Positions 60,420-64,000 of a stretch of DNA of 64,000 nt are shown here, piece after piece. The notes below the pieces were generated by a model, which worked only from the letters and a program-made list of their open reading frames with translations, was not told where the DNA came from and searched no databases. The DNA is from RGIG6919 sp045531905 (GTDB lineage Bacteria > Bacillota > Clostridia > Lachnospirales > Lachnospiraceae), in the NCBI GenBank assembly GCA_045531905.1, contig JAZSEY010000006.1:159143-223142 (forward strand). The letters are read 5' to 3'. The first letter of the stretch is position 1. The number at the start of each line of letters is the position of its first letter. Made by a program: the position numbers and the translations under genes.

Positions 60420-62144
60420 TTATTCACTGGTATTTTCTTCAGAATCCAGTAAAGAAAGCAAATAACCTTCAAAGGGATAATAAGCTTGCGTACCTTCAAT
60501 ATATTGGAATTCTCCCTGAATTATGTATGAATCATACTCTTCTTTTGTAATTTCTTTATCATTATAATAATAGTGCCAGTTATTTTCATCATAAGTCTCT
60601 TCCGTGTACTCTGTGATCACTTGACCGTTTTCATCCTCATAAGACATGATCAAAGAATAACTGTCTTCTTCCAGGGAATGATTTTCATTAATTTTAGTGT
60701 AAGAAGTATAAAGTCTCATACCTGCATAATCACTGTTATAGTTACGGAGAACATTCTGATATGGTATATATTCATACCCCACATTTCCGAAAGCACCATA
60801 GGCCCACATGTCCATCAGTTCATAGACTTTGTCTTCCTTATAAGTATACATACTGACCCAGTAACCGTTCTGTCCGATAATCAGTTCCGGTATCTCATCT
60901 TCATCAAAATAGATCAGATCACACATATAATCTTCAAATTCCGGATAGGAGTATTTGTATTTATGAAGAATACTTAAGTATTCATTGATATATTCTTTTC
61001 CTTCCGGTACTGCCCTGGACAGACTGTCAGTAAATGCCCAAAAAGATTCTTTACTATATTGTAACTGATAGATTCCTGTATTTTCTTCTACAAACTCCCA
61101 GCTTTGAGTATCTTCCTTTGTCAAACGATACATCAGATTTTCAAAATGATAAGATATATTGCCGTCAGCGCTAAGATCATAAGCAATATTAATGATCAGT
61201 TCTCTTGTCTTTTCTCGGTAAATATACTGGACTTCAGCCACCGGTTTGTCTATAGTCCCCGCAATGCGTTCCAATGCTTCATCCGGAAGCGGTGCCATTT
61301 TGTCCACTGATGCATAGGTTGTTTCAATGGCTTCTACTTCTATAAGTTTATCCACCATAAAGTAGAATGGATAAAACTTCCAGGTATGGCCTGTCCACAT
61401 TCCTTCCTTTTCGCCCTGATATCTGTCATAATAAGCATCATAGGCCTCCTGCAATACTATTACCATACCATTATCATCTATAAACTTCTGACCGGGTATA
61501 TCCGCCGAGAGATTTTCCGCATTATCCATGCCGTCTATTGAATACACATCCGTATTTACATAATTTCCCATGTTATATGTGAAAAACAGATATGCTCTGC
61601 CGTCTTTTTTGTAATAAACCTGCTCCATATAAGCATACAGATCCCTTTCAAGACAGTAAGCAAACAAATCTTCATCCACATACCATAGATCTCCTGAAAA
61701 ATCGGAACCTGAATACTCACCCATAAGCACAAATGCTTCCATTCCGCCGGTACCGTCATAATCCGCTTCATAGGTCTGGGTAATAAGCCCCTTTGAGGTA
61801 TAGTCGTCAATCTCCTTAATTGCTTTTACATAATCATTTTCACTGCCGTCAGGAGAAAAGGTTCCCCAATCTTCTGCTGCATTTTCAATATTCGTAGACG
61901 GTTTTGAAGTCTCTTCTGATTCAGAATTGTTTTCTGTGTCTATTTCTTCTGTAATAATCTCATCATTCTTACTGAGAGATTGAGCTTTGTCATTAACGGA
62001 ATTTTCCTGATCATTAATTGCACTTGTATGTGCTTCTTCAGAAATTGCCGGGTCCTTATCTCTATCAGGATAAGTTAAAATTTCATTGCAACCATTTAAA
62101 AAGATAATCATTATAAGCAGTAAACAAATTGCATGTTTCTTCAA
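60420..62144 (-). CDS. Large lipoprotein of unknown function (574 aa)
   Basis: Signal peptide with lipobox FLNGC, an acidic Ser/Glu/Asn-rich linker to about residue 90, and a long Tyr- and acid-rich body (many D-Y-E clusters) that may hold two repeats of a beta-rich domain: EIDDYTSKGLITQTYEADYD near the start and LSILHKYKYSYPEFEDY later both precede a segment with F/L-D-E/G-D-E. TTG start at 62144 follows AAGGAGG. It interrupts the usual RNase-E/G to L21 order. An 8-bp direct repeat (TGCATCAT) lies upstream at 62201-62219. No domain recognised. Confidence 0.65.
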   Translation of the reverse strand: MKKHAICLLLIMIIFLNGCNEILTYPDRDKDPAISEEAHTSAINDQENSVNDKAQSLSKNDEIITEEIDTENNSESEETSKPSTNIENAAEDWGTFSPDGSENDYVKAIKEIDDYTSKGLITQTYEADYDGTGGMEAFVLMGEYSGSDFSGDLWYVDEDLFAYCLERDLYAYMEQVYYKKDGRAYLFFTYNMGNYVNTDVYSIDGMDNAENLSADIPGQKFIDDNGMVIVLQEAYDAYYDRYQGEKEGMWTGHTWKFYPFYFMVDKLIEVEAIETTYASVDKMAPLPDEALERIAGTIDKPVAEVQYIYREKTRELIINIAYDLSADGNISYHFENLMYRLTKEDTQSWEFVEENTGIYQLQYSKESFWAFTDSLSRAVPEGKEYINEYLSILHKYKYSYPEFEDYMCDLIYFDEDEIPELIIGQNGYWVSMYTYKEDKVYELMDMWAYGAFGNVGYEYIPYQNVLRNYNSDYAGMRLYTSYTKINENHSLEEDSYSLIMSYEDENGQVITEYTEETYDENNWHYYYNDKEITKEEYDSYIIQGEFQYIEGTQAYYPFEGYLLSLLDSEENTSE

Positions 62145-62234
62145 AACCGATACCTCCTTATCTTTCGAGTGGTCGTTACATTCAGATTATACATTAGCAA
62201 TGCATCATAGTTGCATCATTTGCTTAGTATATTT

Positions 62235-63407
62235 TCAGAAAAAATCTGCCAGTGGTTTATTAATTTTTTTGCGGGTAATTTCCACAATACCTAAAGCAGT
62301 CATATCAATTAATCTGGTAGGGATCCTGTCTTCTTTCAAGAATAGATCAAAATCTTTTATCAATTTTTCTTTATGGAATTTATTTTCCATATTGATAAAA
62401 TCAACCATAATCATACCCGAATAATTACGTAATCGCAGTTGTCTTGCAATTTCTTTGGCTGCCTCCAGATTTACCTTTAAAAAGTAATCTGTATTCTTTT
62501 TGTCCCGGGGATCAGTCTTTCCGGAATTAACATCAATCACTACCATTGCTTCCGTGGGCTCTATGATCAGGTAGCCTCCGCAAGGAAGCCATACCTTTTT
62601 AGATAAAGCTTCTTCTAAATGGGTTTCTATGCTGTATAACTTAGACAGTGATATCATCTCATCTTTATAAAATCTGACAGGTTTTTCTGAATCTTTTAAC
62701 AACTTATATACCGTTTCATCATCGGTGACGATTTCCTCATAAGAAGATAATGGGAAATTTTTAATTACTTTCACTATTTCCTGATCGGATTTATAAAGAC
62801 AGCTGTTGACTTTACGATATTTATAACATTCTTTAAGTTCATCAAACACTTGAATAAAATGCTTTATTTCTTCAAGCAGGGGATTTACATCCGAAAGATT
62901 TCCGGCATTGGTACGGATCGTAAATCGATAATTCTTCCTTCCCGGTAACTCGGCATTTTTGATAAGAGTTTCTAACTCGGACTTTTTCTCCTGATCTAAT
63001 TTTTTGGAAAAAACTATTCCATGTCCCATAAAGTTACAAACAACATATTGTCCTGTCATAGTTAGATCACCGGACGCTGTAGGTTGCTTTGTTTTTAAGG
63101 CTTCACCTGTTATTTGTACTACCAGCTCATCCCCCTGTCTCGGAAGTTCTCCTGTTTCAATCGCTCTGTTTGCGCAAAGATAGGATGCTTTTTCAGATAA
63201 AGGCAGGTAGACAGTCTGCTTATCTGCAATTGAAAGAAATGCTCCATGAATACTTTTCACAACGTCCTGCACATAGGCAAGATAAATATTGCCAAGAATC
63301 CCTTCATCTGCAGGCAAAGGAGCTGTTTCCATCAAAACAGGCTTCTTTTCATCAAATAAAGTAACCAGCAGTCTATTCTTTTGTTTTGTTATGATTACTT
63401 TTCCCAT
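62235..63407 (-). CDS. Ribonuclease E/G family protein
   Basis: Endoribonuclease domain: GILGNIYLAYVQDVV (S1-like part), VVIDVNSGKTD with one catalytic Asp, and MIMVDFINM with the other. 390 aa, shorter than E. coli RNase G (489): it ends soon after the catalytic core (NKPLADFF) and lacks the zinc-link/small domain. Overlaps the DUF2344 gene by 13 nt. The DUF2344-RNase-L21 order is typical of clostridia. Confidence 0.9.
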   Translation of the reverse strand: MGKVIITKQKNRLLVTLFDEKKPVLMETAPLPADEGILGNIYLAYVQDVVKSIHGAFLSIADKQTVYLPLSEKASYLCANRAIETGELPRQGDELVVQITGEALKTKQPTASGDLTMTGQYVVCNFMGHGIVFSKKLDQEKKSELETLIKNAELPGRKNYRFTIRTNAGNLSDVNPLLEEIKHFIQVFDELKECYKYRKVNSCLYKSDQEIVKVIKNFPLSSYEEIVTDDETVYKLLKDSEKPVRFYKDEMISLSKLYSIETHLEEALSKKVWLPCGGYLIIEPTEAMVVIDVNSGKTDPRDKKNTDYFLKVNLEAAKEIARQLRLRNYSGMIMVDFINMENKFHKEKLIKDFDLFLKEDRIPTRLIDMTALGIVEITRKKINKPLADFF

Positions 63408-64000
63408 ATGAGCGGCACCAGTTTTATTTCTTTATCAGTTCCAATATTTTGATATGTGTCTACACGATGTATGATTAATGCGAAATCAGGTAAAGTATAA
63501 TCAATGGTTTCAAAAAACTTTTCAAGCACAAATCCCGGTTTTATATTTCCCGCACTGCTCGCATTAAGAAGCATATATACCTCGGTTTCTGGGATATTTT
63601 CCTGATCATCCCACTTCATAGTCCCCTTACGGATTTCTAAATCATATATACTTTCTTTTAAATCGATTTCTTTTTCGCCTTTTCCTTTTTTATTTGGTTT
63701 AGTTACAGGAATTTGAGGCCTTGAATAAAATGCCGTCAGCTCCTCCTGCCATCCAACAGGCAATACTGATTCATCTCTGAAAGATACAAGATACGATGCA
63801 GCAGCTACACTAGCCATGGCATTTCCGTCTTTTTCGGTTAGTTCCTGTACATCTAATACATCTATTCCTTCTACCATTACTTCTTGAAGTCGCATCTTAG
63901 TGTCGTCGCATCCTGTAAAATTATTAACCTCAATATCAAAATATTCCCCCTGGCTTGTGTGACCTACAGATAGTGGGGCTGCAAAGGACATGATCTGATG
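63395..64000 (-). CDS. TIGR03936/DUF2344 radical-SAM-linked protein (5' end outside window)
   Basis: The visible 201 residues begin HQIMSFAAPLSVGHTSQGEY, which is internal in this family (about 30-40 residues precede it), and the frame stays open to base 64000, so the gene continues beyond the window. An ATG at 63991 is therefore not the true start. The family is encoded next to a radical-SAM protein and RNase E/G; function unknown. Confidence 0.88.
   Translation of the reverse strand, partial: HQIMSFAAPLSVGHTSQGEYFDIEVNNFTGCDDTKMRLQEVMVEGIDVLDVQELTEKDGNAMASVAAASYLVSFRDESVLPVGWQEELTAFYSRPQIPVTKPNKKGKGEKEIDLKESIYDLEIRKGTMKWDDQENIPETEVYMLLNASSAGNIKPGFVLEKFFETIDYTLPDFALIIHRVDTYQNIGTDKEIKLVPLIWEK

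Noticed and set aside
1..64000. CRISPR arrays, insertion sequences and rRNA genes
   Set aside because: No regularly spaced repeats, transposase frames or rRNA segments were seen.

Overview
The window looks like a chromosomal segment of a low-GC, monoderm Clostridia bacterium, most likely a Lachnospiraceae member. Gene order and gene families point there: pyrH-frr-uppS-cdsA-dxr-rseP-ispG-polC, a mreCD-PBP-minCDE-rodA block, sepF/divIVA, lexA with a divergent LysM gene, and an L21-Prp-L27-obgE-yhbY-nadD-yqeK-rsfS block with an N-terminally extended L27. The species cannot be named from the sequence alone.

Layout. 1-11976: bactofilin (cut by the window edge), then an envelope/isoprenoid/translation operon ending in polC. 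12114-12185: tRNA-Glu(CTC). 12166-20219: an integrated element of about 8 kb in the 3' end of that tRNA, bounded by a 64-bp direct repeat with one mismatch. 20365-22924: a membrane-anchored XRE regulator, a secreted SGNH hydrolase and a SpoIID-like/peptidoglycan-binding protein. 23088-30738: an export operon of two lipoprotein adaptors, one FtsX-type permease and two ATPases. 30828-50171: miaA, a PLP lyase, radC, cell-shape, division and septum-site genes, sepF/divIVA, aroB, lspA and an RluD-type synthase. 50285-53470: a Xer-type recombinase, a TtcA-type protein and the lexA SOS locus. 53564-64000: mostly minus-strand genes, namely nuclease, HD-GYP, ribosome-silencing, NAD and ribosome-biogenesis genes, an unknown large lipoprotein, RNase E/G, and a DUF2344 gene cut by the window end.

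The most interesting object is the 8-kb element. Its minus-strand gene order matches a filamentous phage (inovirus): a small pV-like DNA-binding protein, a 66-aa coat-like protein followed at once by a terminator, a signal-peptide adsorption (pIII-like) protein with a C-terminal membrane anchor, five tiny membrane proteins (three of them too short for ordinary ORF calling), a Zot/pI ATPase, and a tyrosine integrase. Its replication protein, however, is an HUH plus superfamily-3-helicase Rep of the circovirus/CRESS type. Next to rep lies a stem-loop whose loop reads AAGTATTAC on the rep-coding strand, flanked by GTGAC iterons, which is the layout of a circovirus origin. A divergent HTH/DUF2975-like pair behind palindromic operators probably forms its lysogeny switch. 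I read this as a chimeric, apparently intact prophage that joins a filamentous-phage morphogenesis module to a CRESS-DNA replication module.

All statements come from reading the sequence by eye. No alignment, structure prediction or database search was run.
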